Position numbers and translations under genes: made by a program
Assembly (NCBI RefSeq): GCF_026914185.1
Contig: NC_070561.1
Coordinates: forward strand, 2,480,001-2,544,000
Reading direction: 5' to 3'
Length of the DNA stretch: 64,000 nt
From: Puccinia triticina
Lineage: Eukaryota; Basidiomycota; Pucciniomycetes; Pucciniales; Pucciniaceae
Shown here: piece after piece, positions 22,691 through 33,962 of the stretch
Numbering within the stretch: the stretch's first letter is position 1
How the letters are laid out: every line of letters begins with the position of its first letter
Notes under the pieces: generated by a model
Database searches by the model: none
The model's input: only the letters and a program-made list of their open reading frames with translations
Told to the model about the DNA's origin: nothing

Positions 22691-24604
22691 ATGAGTCCAA
22701 CCATCATTCCATCCCGGCCGCGGGAAGCGTATGGTAAGTGAGTCCTGCCACATGATTGAGACTGATTTCAGATAACAACTCGCTAATCACCTACGTTCCT
22801 TTGCCAAAAAAAACCCAGTTGCAATAACATGTGCTCATTGCAAAGCCCATCTGGAGTACCTACCGCCACCTTCACCCAATTCGTCGAAGGATTCATACCT
22901 CATTCAATGCCATTCTTGCTCGAAGACCTTTCTACCTAATTCGTCTGCTGGTGCGGCAGCCAGTTCAACAAAACCTTCCACAAAAAAATCCGGAAGACGA
23001 ATCGGGTCTGACGAACGGCCATTGGAGACTGAATATTATGACATCCTCGGTCTAACTCCCAAGGCCACACCTCTCGAGATTAAGGGTGCATATCGAAGAA
23101 TGGCCCTCAAGATGCACCCAGACAAAAATCCGGATGACCCGGACGCCGGCGAAAAGTTCAAATCAGTTGCGTATCTCCGTTATAGCCAAACGTTTTGACC
23201 AACCTCTCGCGGCTGATCTCACCTAACCATCTGTGTCTTCTTCTGGCCTCCTCATTTCTTTGGCATAATGCTAGCTCGCAGTTGCTTACAACACTCTGTC
23301 TGATCCCCAACTTCGCAAAAAATATAACGAGTTTGGAAAACAACAAGAAAATGATGGGGGCTTTGTGGATCCTGAGGCGGTTTTTTCAACGTCAGTTCCT
23401 TCATTGCAATTTTAATCAAAACCTCGGCTGCTTGGCCGTTTTTCATCAAGTAATTTTGCCCATTCGAGATAAATGACTCTGATGCGATGTTTTGTACAGG
23501 TTGTTCGGGGGTGAAAAATTTCAAGACATAATTGGGACTATCTCGCTGGGACAAGAAATGAAGACCGCGATGCAGAAAGAGTCAAATGAAGATGAGGAAC
23601 AAGAAAACGACACCGGTAGCCAGCTGGTTTCAGCCTCTAATCAACCACCTATCACTTCGCCTTCATCGAAAGCGGCGTCGAAACCGACCCTAACTCCCGA
23701 GCAGAAGGCCAAACGTGATGCCGTAGCACAAGCTGAAGCAGAAGAGCGGAAACGAATTCGAGATGAGCGAGTTACCAAGTTGGCCGAGAAGCTAAAAGTC
23801 AAACTGTGTATTTATACCGAACAGGCCCAAGAGGAATTCGATCAAGGACTGATGGACGCCGTGAAATGGCAGTGGGAAATCGAGAGAGATTCGCTCGCAG
23901 AAGAGAGTTTTGGACCTGAATTACTGAGAACCGTTGGATCGACCTATTTGGCGAAATCGAAGAGATGCCTGACTGCTACTGCAACGGGCGCATGGGGAGG
24001 TGGGGTGGCATTAGTTGGAGGATGGTTCCATAGCGCCAAATCGACAGCTCACGTACTATCTGAAACCGTCGGCGCTGTCCGAGCGGCTTACGACGTGAAG
24101 GCAGTATTCGATGAACTCGCAAAGGCCGAAGCCGAAGGGGGACCCGGCCTGACTGAAGAAAGGAAAAAAGAGCTCGAGGAAATGGCCGCTAAGAAAGGCT
24201 TAAGAGCTCTTTTCATGGGCGCTAAGTTGGAGGTTGAGAGTGTTATCAGAGAAGTTTGCGATCGAATCTTGGAAGAGCCGGGGGTGTCCAGAGAAGTAAT
24301 CCGTAAAAGAGCAGTCGCATTGGGTGAGTGAACTCAAACTCCATCTCATCACATGTCCTTTGCCACGCCGAATGATTACCAGTTTGTGATGACTAATTCT
24401 TTAACCATCGAAATTGTGTGGTGTTTAGGTATACTGGGCTCAGTCTTTGAAACTGCTAAAAACAAAAACGGCGAGGATACTCTGGCGGAATTAACAAGTG
24501 GATATGTCAAAGTGGATCCCAGCAAGAAGAATGATGCTGCCGGTAGTTCAACCGATAAAGTTTCTGAAGCTGCTTCCAAAACCGCCAATTCAGCGTCAAA
24601 GTGA
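22691..24604 (+). CDS. DnaJ (J-domain) co-chaperone with N-terminal zinc motif and DnaJ-X domain
   Basis: Hsp70 co-chaperone resembling fungal Caj1/Djp1-type class III J-proteins. Exons 22691-22733, 22819-23165, 23275-23390, 23500-24323, 24429-24604; 501 aa. An N-terminal pair of CxxC motifs (C19/C22 and C45/C48) could bind zinc. The J domain spans ~85-150, with YYDILG and the HPD motif (~114). A charged linker is followed by a DnaJ-X domain (~240-440; [16 protein letters not shown] start, [16 protein letters not shown]). The tail is Ser/Ala/Lys-rich (ends KTANSASK). Junction phases are all consistent. The usual partners are cytosolic or ER/peroxisome-associated Hsp70; localisation cannot be read here because there is no signal peptide or clear membrane segment. 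Confidence 0.92.
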
Positions 24605-25215
24605 TCAGGATTGACATCAAAACAAACAAAACAATAATTCATTGTGCTCTCATCCATCCACCCATTTTCTTGTTGTTTTTCCTCCACTGATTCTCATCTA
24701 AATATTCATCGGGTGGGCTTGCTCATGCCTCCTTTTTGTTTGATTCCTATTTTTCTATACGATAAGATAATTAGGTATGTACAGGGGAATTGTACTTATC
24801 TTTTTCTCGACTATAACTGTACTGTTAATTAATTTGCCTGCAGGCCCATCCAAAGCTTTTCTCTTCCATATGGGAATTGCCCAAAGGTTTACAGATCGAA
24901 GATACGTACCAACCAGCTCAAATGAAAATGCCTTCCGTCGAGATCTACGCACAGCACATGAACCGGATATCCTCTGGATAGCATTTTGCCGAATCGCATC
25001 TACAGGGCTGCGGATTCGGTGGGAAGTCCAATGGCAGTAGGAAACATTGGTCTTGAGCTCTTTCAAGCTCTCAAGCCAAAAAAGGTGGGGAGCACCAATC
25101 CCAAAGTCCCCACAGGTTATGAGCCAGGCAGGCAGCCGGCGAGCGCCGTTGCCATTCCGCGCCGGGCTTTCTCCTGGCCCACAACCTATGGCGACTTCAA
25201 GCGTGACGCGCCGGC
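24605..25215. other. 3' flank of DnaJ gene and SINE-like body
   Basis: The left half is the presumed 3' UTR. The GC-rich part (about 25040-25215) reads on the minus strand as a continuous body directly behind the tRNA-like head at 25216-25288, as in tRNA-derived SINEs. No protein gene. Confidence 0.45.
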
Positions 25216-25288
25216 CGTACACTGTAGGAATCGAACCCACATCCTTCCCGCATAGATACGAATGCTCTGACCATTGAGCTAAATGTAC
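25216..25288 (-). tRNA. tRNA-like sequence (pseudo-tRNA or SINE head), CTA in anticodon position
   Basis: 73 nt that fit a type I cloverleaf: acceptor GTACATT/AGTGTAC (all pairs, one wobble), D stem GCTC/GAGC, T arm GTGGG-TTCGATT-CCTAC, with Pol III A (TAGCTCAATGG) and B (GGTTCGATTCC) boxes. The anticodon stem has two mismatches (TTCGT versus CGGGA) and the loop ATCTATG would expose CTA. Hence a functional tRNA is unlikely. The GC-rich sequence downstream on the same strand suggests a tRNA-derived SINE. Confidence 0.5.
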
Positions 25289-26238
25289 TTGGTGTCAGCC
25301 TATTCCTCAGTTTGGACACCAACACACCCACGGTCGCAAGTTCACAAGAGGATAATCGCACACAGAGTTACAAAGCAGCTCACAAGGGAGGGAGTTTTCT
25401 CGCCCTTAAAAGTGAAGAGAGGCAGAAAAGGTTGGTTGACATGTAGCTGGAGCCTGGACATTAAAATACCAGCCGGTGTTGGCCAACAATCCCAAACAGG
25501 TAATGACGCAACAACAAGGTTGGACTCTCCTTCACAGACTCACAGACAAGATAGGCTTCTCCCTCACAAAGAAAGGAATCATAAGCATGCAAACTACATA
25601 GAAGTGAGTCTTAAAAATACCTAAAAAAAATCAACTGACATCGTAGCTGGAGTTTGGAGATGTTGAAGGACCAGCTGGTTGATGGCCCAAAACGACATTT
25701 TTTTTTTGGGTTGCATATGACCAGCCCTGTTAAGCAATTTTTTATCTTTTCTCCCTGGTTCTTTTTCCATGTGTAGTACTAGTTTTTGGTAAAAATCGGA
25801 AACAGCTCGATTCAGTTTGATTATAACAGTTAGGTGTGGAAAGATGCATGTTTCTTCTCTCATGAGGCTTTTTTCTAGGGAGCTTTGCATTGGTGGAACC
25901 TTCATGTATTTGATTGTGTGGTTTCCAGGTGATGAAAATTCTTGATCGTGCTTGGCTCCGGATGAATGAAGTAATACATATCAACAGATGTTAGCTTAGC
26001 ACTTTATCGAATTCGCCATGCCTTCAAAAGGCAGATCTTCCCCTCTGGTTATTTAGGATATTTTCTTATTTAGATCTGACTGGCTCTCCATGAGAAATGG
26101 GCTTTGCGCATGTCTGTCTGAGTGTGTTTCGGGTGAGTGTCCACTGCCCAGGGGTGAAGAGAAGCTGTTCAGGGTTGGCGGACAGTCGAAGTGGCCAGCA
26201 CGCGAGCACCCAAAAAGCACCCAACACCTCCCAACACG
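25289..26238. other. Intergenic, upstream of METTL16
   Basis: 950 bp without a supportable gene. Contains A- and T-runs (25690-25710) and the METTL16 promoter at the right end. Confidence 0.5.
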
Positions 26239-28393
26239 ATGCACCCAGATAACCTCTACGCCCATCAGCCACCGGACTTTGACCGACTAATCGAATCTGA
26301 TCCAAGTATCGAACGATCGAGCCTGGTGGTAAGCTACTTCTTCAGCTGTCTATCCAATCCCGCTTGGCCAACCAGATGAACGTTCGATTGTTACCAGGAC
26401 TCGGATCGGAATTCCACAGTTTTCAAAGATCCTGAAAAGCTTCGGTTCGTAAATATTTCTTTCGATATCGGAAGGTAACGCGAGACGTTTGGTCTGATAC
26501 TATTTACTTTGACCATCCTCACAGTCAATTAACTTGCGCATTGTTACTTAGCGATTTCAACCTCAAGCTCTCACTACCGCCTGATAGACTATGTCCCATA
26601 GTAAGCAATCATTCCATCGTTCAAGCCCGCGCAATCCACTTGCGTGGATTCCTCACTAATAATCTAAAAGCTGTCATGGCCTCTAGATTCCTGGGCGATT
26701 GGATTACTGTCTATGGCTCATCGACGTTGTGAAAGCCAGTGTTCAATTAACGGATGAAGGGGCCGGAGTGCTAGTGATCGACATGTAGGTTGTCTTCTTT
26801 CTTCTCAACCGGTCTGGTCTCAGTTTAACCAACGCATTTGATCCCTTCAGTGGAACTGGATCATCCGCTATTTATCCCTTGTTACTTTCCCGATTGTTAA
26901 AAAAGGTCCGAGTGATCGCAACAGGTCCGTTTCACAATCCTACGGAACTCATTTACTGCAATTACTCGTAGTAAAAGAGAAATACGCTTCCTAATCAATT
27001 CTGATGCTCATTGCCTTGACGTCCATTAGAAATAGATCAATTTTCGTATGATTCAGCTGTGCGAAATGTCACCCAGAACGACTTGCTCGATAGAGTCACC
27101 ATTCAGAAGACCTCATCTACTGATCCTACCATCCTGCCTACCGCCTCAATATCACCAGAAACAGGCCAAACGATTTCAATCACGATGTGCAATCCGCCCT
27201 TTTACAGCTCCCAAGATGAAATAGACGCCTTGAGAGCGAAGAAAGATTTAGCACCTGAAGGAGTTTGCACTGGCTCGGAGGTTGAGATGGTTTATCCTGG
27301 GGGTGAAGTGGGTTTCATTGAAAAGATGATGAAGGATAGTTTAGTCGTCGGAAGTCAAACCAGGTGTGTATTTCTAACATCTCATTTTTCGGTTTGTTTT
27401 CCAATGTTTTAACTTGTTTTGATTGAGAATAAAAACCTGGTTTGTGTAGATGGTTTACTTCCCTATGTGGGAAATACACCACGCTGTTGCCCGTAGTTCA
27501 GCTTTTTAAATCACTCGGGGTAAATTTATTTCCTCGCTAGTTCAATTCTTGTAAGCAACCCTAATTCCGTTCTGTGGATTGATGATGTGTTATCCTCACG
27601 CAAAGTAGGGGAATAATTATGCTATCAGCGAACTCATTCAAGGTCGCACCAGACGATGGGTGATCGGCTGGTCATGGCAACCCTACCGCCTTCCAAACGT
27701 GAGTCCTACGATTGCTGATGAGCTAGGCGATAAACGAGGATTATTGATGGATTTATATTGTTCTCCCTTTTCAATTTCTAGGATCTGGCGCGGACGTTAG
27801 GGCCCCCTGGTCCCCGTCTGAAAGACAGTTCCCAATTCCTACCGCCAAGTAACCACATAGAATACTACATCTCGCTGGACGTTCTTGTATTTGAGAAAAG
27901 ACATTCTCTTATCGATCAAATCACCAATACCTTAGAGCACATTGCTAAGTGTGGTTTTGCAGTTTTGCAGAGCGACTCCTCTTGCATTTGGAATGTGTCC
28001 CTCGTCGAAAAAAATTGGACGCGGAATGCGAGAAGAAAACGAAAATTCCTAGCTGAAGAAACACCGCACGATCAGTCAAAGACCCAGGCAGTAAGATCCG
28101 GAAGTGTAGAAACGGATCCTAATTCCCCCAAACCCCTGGATCACGACCCTATCTTGAAAGTAACGCTGTCATTAACTCAGTACCAGACCCAATCAGATGT
28201 TCATGGTACAAGGGACGAGAAACCAACGATATCGCCTAACTGCTCATCTTCATCCTGTCTGACAACACCTGCGGAGGAAAGGAACGGATTGAAAATTAGT
28301 ATTGACTGGTTATTCGGTCAAGATCGTGATCTGTTTCTTAGCTTTTGGAATCATGTTTTGAAAAAGTTACATGTAAATAGCCAGTTGCCTTGA
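26239..28393 (+). CDS. METTL16: METTL16-family RNA N6-adenosine methyltransferase
   Basis: SAM-dependent m6A writer (human METTL16, S. pombe Mtl16) whose conserved substrate is the ACAGAGA box of U6 snRNA. Nine exons: 26239-26328, 26398-26444, 26525-26600, 26687-26784, 26851-26924, 27030-27363, 27450-27519, 27609-27698, 27782-28393; 496 aa. Family signatures: YAHQPPDF at the N-terminus; NSTVFKDPEKLRQLTCALL; PGRLDYCLWLIDVV; SAM motif DIGTGSSAIYPLL (~103-115); ATEID; catalytic NPPF at 183-186; RWFTSLCGK; QGRTRRWVIGWSW. The C-terminal exon covers the family's variable linker and ends without the vertebrate-conserved region being clearly recognisable. All nine junctions keep frame; several use non-GTAAGT donors (for example GTTCGT). 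Confidence 0.94.
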
Positions 28394-28593
28394 ACCTATC
28401 GAAACGTTTCAGCCAATCTTTCGAATAGTCATTGTGAGATGTAAATATAAAAAAGTGAACCTGATCAGAAGGAACACGTTGCGCGGGCACAACAGAGCAC
28501 AGCAATGGACTGCTTGTTTATCATGATTTGTTTTATTGCAACGTAGCTAAAAAGCTGTCGCATTTCCATGAGGTGAAAGCCGATAAAAACAGA
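28394..28593. other. METTL16 3' region
   Basis: Short spacer between the METTL16 stop and tRNA-Ala. It holds the Pol III terminator of the minus-strand tRNA (TTTTT on the minus strand, near 28585). Confidence 0.5.
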
Positions 28594-28680
28594 TGGAGTA
28601 CCAGGGAGTCGAATCCTGTACCTCTCGCATGATACTCAGCATGATGCTAAGCGAGCGCTCTACCGATGAGCTAGAACCCC
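28594..28680 (-). tRNA. tRNA-Ala(AGC) with 15-nt intron
   Basis: Minus-strand gene of 87 bp, 72 nt after removal of the intron at 28630-28644, which sits one base 3' of the anticodon. Anticodon arm CTCGC-TTAGCAT-GCGAG, anticodon AGC. The G3:T70 pair diagnostic of tRNA-Ala is present. D stem GCTC/GAGC; T arm ACAGG-TTCGACT-CCCTG gives at least four pairs. The acceptor has one T-T mismatch. A T5 terminator follows on the minus strand. Confidence 0.88.
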
Positions 28681-29019
28681 TTTTCATGTATGCCGCCAAA
28701 CACATTTAGTATAGATACTGACTAATGTCTGTGTCATCAAAGGATTCAACAACCTGTAAGAAAATATGATGCCCTCATGTAAAAGAGCAACATAATATGA
28801 ATATGTAGAGAAGCCAGATACCCACGCTTGTTTAGGTATCCAAGGCCCTTTTTCCCCACTTGCCTTAGACAATACCTGCGTGGGTATCAGTGGATACCTG
28901 CGCCTCAAAAAGCACTTAAAATACCTAGTATTTCTTGTATCACTTTGTATCACTTTGTAAATCTACATGTGTTGACAGCAGATCACTTGACTGTAACCAC
29001 ATTCTGTATGAACTTAACA

Positions 29020-29095
29020 CAAGTCCCTCCCTCACGCCTACGCTCGGGGGGGGGGGGGGGGGCCGAAGGGCCCGCCTCCCAAAGGGAGGGACTTG
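29020..29095. repeat. G17 run inside a small inverted repeat
   Basis: CAAGTCCCTCCCT (29020-29032) and its inverted copy (29083-29095) enclose a 17-G run at 29046-29062. The left flank CTTAACACAAGTCCC recurs at about 42983, marking a dispersed repeat. Confidence 0.7.
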
Positions 29096-29904
29096 CACCT
29101 AAAGTCGGCTCACAAGGGGGAGAGCTACCAGCCAAATGGCTGGGGAGTGATCTCATCCCACCATATCCCCCATTAGCCTTTGGATAACCATCTGGCCCTT
29201 GGCACCATTAGAAGCGCAAGGCTCCAAAGATTCTTAGCACAGCTTGAACTTCCAGAATAGCACCATCCCCTCCCAATAATCTTTGTGTAAAAAATACCAT
29301 TGTAAACAATCCAACCCTTTTGGGACCGGATATCCAAATAGATAGATCTGGTGCTAGTTACATACATAAGTATCACACAGTCTTGCACTCAAAAATCAGA
29401 TACTATGTATTTACCCAGCTCAATGTCTCAACAAACCGTGAGAGGGTCTGTGAACCAATGATCCAAATGGTTACCAGTCTGTCAATCTGTACTTGGCAAA
29501 ATCCAAGGATTGGCTGAATGCAACCAGCAAGCAACTGCTCATTTTGAGCTAAATCACTCCAGAATGGCAGTAGAAGATGCCTGAGAAGCAAGGCTACAAA
29601 TCTATCTATTTGGAAGCACTTTAAGTTTCAACAATAATGGTTTTATTCAAGGAGCTTTTGAGTCTAAAAATTGCAAAAATTACATGAATTTCTCAAAGTG
29701 CTCAGGCCACGCGGCCGACTTTGGGCGTAAGCCTCTCCTACGTAGAGTCCCTTTGGGACACCCGTTTGAGAGGATTTGTTAAGCTTGATTTTGTACAACA
29801 GCCTTATTGTGTTTCATCTTGGTCTTGGAATTATTATTGCACTTTTCTAATTATTTGTGGAGAGAAAGAGGTTTAATCTTGTTTTTCTTTGAATAGGACA
29901 AATG

Positions 29905-30110
29905 CCCATCTGAATTGGCATATTTACCTAAACAAAATGTGGGTATCATCTAGAATTGAGCCAAAAAAGAATGGAAAGAGGGAGGTATTATGAGTCAAGT
30001 CAAGCTTGGAGCTGTGTGGTACCAGATTTCAGCTAGAAATACTGGCTTCTTAATGCATATAAGCTTCTGAGTTGTTGTTGTGTTTGTTTGTTTTCCAATG
30101 TCTACAATTG
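29905..30110 (+). repeat. Dispersed repeat segment Y
   Basis: Similar, with numerous differences, to the reverse complement of about 56140-56345. Shared landmarks include GGTACCAGATTTCAGCT, TATCATCTA.AATTGAG and TCAAGTCAAGCTTGGAG. Confidence 0.65.
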
Positions 30111-31684
30111 CGGTAGTCATCCGTCAGTACCAACCCACAGGCAAAAGTTGACAGCCAGACGCGGGGCAAACCTAGTGATAGTTTAACATAGGGCCCAAAA
30201 CTCACACTGACCACATTTTTGGGGTCTTTGGAGGTTGTAGATTCTAAATCTATGTGGGCTTGCTGATTGCTCCAGCCAAAAAAAAGTTTCCTTTTTTTGA
30301 TCTCTGCAATTGGGACCTGGGCATATATACATACTATAAGGCCATGTATATGAACTTATGCTTATTTTATGGGCTTATGGAGCTTTCTAAAGCCATAATC
30401 TCATGTTTAATTCACACATCCGTGAACATAACATAGCTTCACACCTCAAAGCTGCTTAATGGGTCTTGATCAAAATGAAAAGATAAGATATTTTTTGCCC
30501 CAAAAAAATCAACCAGGCGATGAGGTCAAGCTGATCTTGACTTTCTCTCATTTTTATCACCCATGGCAGACATCCAGCTTGTCAGGGGTGGTCTCTAAAG
30601 TGACTCACCTCTGAATGTAGAAACTAACGGTGTTAGCGTATAAAGACTACAAAGATAACTATTGAAGGCGGCAAATAAAGGAGGAGAGGATACAAAGTGG
30701 AGAAAGATGAGAAAAGGTGATGAAGAGAGATAGGAGGAAAAGGGGAAAAGGGAAAAGGGAAGGGGAATATAACTAGGAAAGCCCCAATCACGACAAGAGT
30801 CGTAATAGCTTGGGCTTGGTAGGGTTCAGTTCCGGGAATATCCTCTGAAAATGATGAACTGGGGAATCCTCCAGCCAAGGAGGTTCCTACTTTAAGTGAT
30901 CTCTAAACAACACGTCTTGCTTGGTTAGATATCTCAAAGGAGAAGCTTTCTTCTCTAACGGGAATAGCTGATTCCCGTTTTATAGCTACAGCTCTCACAT
31001 AGGTTGTTTTGTGGCCTTATGGCGTGTTTTGATGTGCATCCTCAACACGCTCAAGGCTGACACAGCTGAATCCAACCACTGGTCTCCCCACGGGGCCCCT
31101 ATGTTTTTTTGAAAAATTCCAGGCCCCCCAATTGGGACCAGCCAAAAGTGTGACCCAATGGATGCCTACCGCAACTGTACATGTGCATGCATGTGGGCTG
31201 TTTTCCACTAGGAAGGGGAACGGAAAGGGGAAAGTGAGTTTTGTCGGCGGGTTGAGAGAGAAGGGATGACTGAGTCCGCCGGATGAAGTGACTACCGGTT
31301 GAGCTTTTTGATTTGAATTGTCTAGGTTTGAGTTGATGATAATTTGCGTTCGGGCAGTCCGCAGCTTGAGATTTCACGGAGTGTTACATGCAAGTGTTGG
31401 GGATTTGATGTTGAGTTTCAACAAGTGGGTCAAAGTCTCCCATGGTGGCTGCAGAAACACAAATGCATCCATTGCTCAAGTCTGCCTATTTTCATGTCTT
31501 GGTTGTTGTCAATGTTGGTTACCTTTTTCTTTCCTCCTCAAATTTTCTTTCTTGTTGATTGTTTCTTTCCAGTGTGTTGGCTTCATATAGGCAATAAATT
31601 CATCTTTAATGAATCCTTTAAGTCTTCCATATTTTTTCAGTTTAAACCACTAAGAAAAAATGGCCACAACCAAATCATAATTCA

Positions 31685-31865
31685 ATTTGGACTGTTTGTT
31701 GATTGAGATGAAATCTTGGGGCTCAATTCATATTATTTATATGCTCATGAAGTTGTTCATTTTTTTCACCTTGATAATGTCACCCTCATGTGCATGCGTA
31801 CAAGTTTGTTATAAATCACAGGATGGGCCTCCTGCAGATAAACAACATGTACAACCCTGTTTGTT
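31685..31865 (+). repeat. Dispersed repeat segment X
   Basis: Similar to the reverse complement of about 56345-56525. Landmarks are CTGTTTGTTGATTG.GATGA, CTTGGGG.TCAATTCA and ATGCTCATGAAG.TGTTCAT. In the 56-kb copy X and Y are adjacent in the order X-Y; here Y precedes X by 1.6 kb. Confidence 0.65.
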
Positions 31866-32244
31866 AAAAGAAAATTGGATTGGTGCTGGGGGCATCTTTT
31901 GTGAAAATAACCTAAGAACCTCTTTGTAGGGCCTGGTAAAGCCTGGCTGGTGCTTGTGTAGTCACATAATGTCAACCGGTGGCAGCTGTTTTTTGTGATG
32001 CTTACCTCTTTTGTTTCTTGGTTGATTTATGGCCTGAAATTGAAATAAAGCATTGTATTAGTATAATTTGGAATTTGTGGTGCTGAGTCCCCCTCCCCCT
32101 CACACACACACCAGCTCTGAAGGGATGTGAATTGTAATAGACTCCTATCATATTTATTTATTGAAGAAAACTTCTATTCATAGATTCCTAAATTAGATGA
32201 TGGAAAAAGTTGATTGAATAGCCTGTGTAAGTCATAACTATTAT

Positions 32245-32515
32245 ACAAGCAAGTTGAGTGATCAACAATTAGAACACAAGAGAGAGGCAAGACACAACAG
32301 CCAACCTTTTAGCCAAGCAAGTTGGGTGATCAACAATAAGAACACAAGAGAGAGGCAAGAAACAACAAACAGCCAACCTGAGACATGGACGATGTGGATC
32401 AAAAACTTGAGTTGAAGACAGAGTTGAGTGAATGAATTGCAAACCTTCTAGACAAGCAAGTTGATCAACAATGAGCACATGAGAGAGGCGAGACACAACA
32501 AACAGCCAACCTGAG
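32245..32515. repeat. Three imperfect tandem copies
   Basis: Units start near 32245, 32314 and 32452. They share CAAGCAAGTTG, TGATCAACAAT, GAGAGAGGC and CAGCCAACCT; spacing is unequal because of an insert in the second unit. A fragment of the insert type (ATGTGGATCA..TTGAG) recurs at 33143-33212. Confidence 0.7.
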
Positions 32516-33476
32516 AACAACATGTGAGTGATACAGTGGAGGACACTGTATCACTGTAACAAGTGGCCCACAAAAGTTGAGTTGAACACACAGGCCGTAT
32601 ATTATTTGTCCAGCACATCAGCCTCAAACCCCCAAAGGTGTAATTTTTGGACTGTTTGAAGGATGTAGCTTTGATATCCTATATGGTTGTGCAATTGGAG
32701 CAGGGTTTGTTTTTAGGTCCATATTTGGGACACATGCTACTAAAGCTAGCTTTAAGCCATAATTACATAACTAGGGCCTTTCAGGGTTACTTTAGTGCCT
32801 AATTTTACTTTTAAGTACATAAAAACCTACATAAATGAGTCAAAATGTATATTTAAATTTTTTAAGAGGTAAGCACGTTGATCCAAATTGCTACATTCCT
32901 TGGATCACACCATTGCTTTGATGCTGCTCTTGAAGCTTGACTTTTCACCATTGCTTTAAATGTTGTTTTCTACCCGTCAAACCTCTCAAAAAATTAGAAT
33001 CCAGACCCATTCTTGACCCCAACCCCCTGTCCCCCGGGGGAATTTTCAAACAAAATTCCGGCCAACTTTTGGGACACCAAAAAATCTGTTACAGTAATAT
33101 GGTGTCCCCCACTGTAGAGAACATTGAAAAGGGAGTGAAAGACAAACAGACCTGAGACACAGATTATGTGGATCAGTAAATTGAGGTGAAGACCTAGTTG
33201 AGTGGATGAAGAGAAAAGGGAAACCATAACAGGGATGCTTGCGGGCTCTCAAGCTAACTGTAACTGGGTCTAAACTACTGCGGAGAGGGTAAATGACAAA
33301 ATATAGATAAAATCATTTGACCGTTGAATAAATACCTACCTGTTCGTGTATCTTGGGAGCAGGAGCTAGCTTTAGCAATAAAGATATATGAGAAAGTTTT
33401 AAAGGCCAGGGGCAGCGTGAGATAAAGTTGGCCTTGACTGTGATTTTGAGATGAGAAGTAGAAATCCAATGCCAAG

Positions 33477-33962
33477 TTAGGTTGCAGTTTCCTTCCTCGA
33501 TGCAATCGTCTCTGAAAAAGCAGTAACAGTTTCAACAGACAAGGCATTGTTAATCACGACCTTGAACTTTGAAGAGCAAAGCTTCAATCAATTTGATGGA
33601 AACGCAACACAGAACGCACCTTCTCGTAGTGTTTTCAGCGTCTGGTGTGCAGGTCCTGCAAGTGCTGGAGCACTTTCATCTAGAGCGTTGCTAACTGCGC
33701 TGAAACCACCTGGAGTCTTTCCTCCATAATGGGGATGATGAACGTTTTTTTCCAAGTTAAGAGCCGGGTCCATTCTGTCGATTAATTCTGATAGCTCGTT
33801 GGGTTGGAGAAGATCATGAAAATCTTTAAATGCAGTCCCGAAGAAATACTGGAGCGGGTAGTAGATTGCAAGATTCACAGGAAAAGGGCTTAGAACTGGG
33901 GCACCAATAACTTGGTTTATTGCCACTCCAAATGGGATTAAGCTGCAGAAAGAAATTCTCAT
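33477..33962 (-). CDS. Small secreted protein, two exons
   Basis: Unrecognised. Minus strand, exon 1 33962-33620 and exon 2 33511-33477; 125 aa. A signal peptide (MRISFCSLIPFGVAINQVIGA) is followed by a mature part beginning PVLSPFPVNL and a Gly/His/Pro patch (HHPHYGGKTPGG). The intron (33512-33619) has a GTGCGT donor and TTTTTCAG acceptor. It leaves a mini-exon of 35 nt encoding the tail ETIASRKETAT. Exon-intron design matches the two plus-strand secreted genes at 35181 and 37068. Effector or cell-wall role would be speculation. Confidence 0.72.

Larger units (their letters stand above)
28681..33476. other. Repeat-rich block without intact genes
   Basis: 4.8 kb of degenerate repeats. Entries below describe a hairpin at 29020-29095, two segments (29905-30110, 31685-31865) with inverted relatives at 56140-56525, and tandem copies at 32245-32515. 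A related fragment lies at 33143-33212. Short open frames such as 30633-30878 minus have no family match. Confidence 0.5.

Noticed and set aside
30633..30878. Minus-strand ORF with a hydrophobic C-terminal half
   Set aside because: Lies in purine-rich low-complexity repeat sequence; hydrophobicity comes from GGAAAAGGG-type runs read in reverse.
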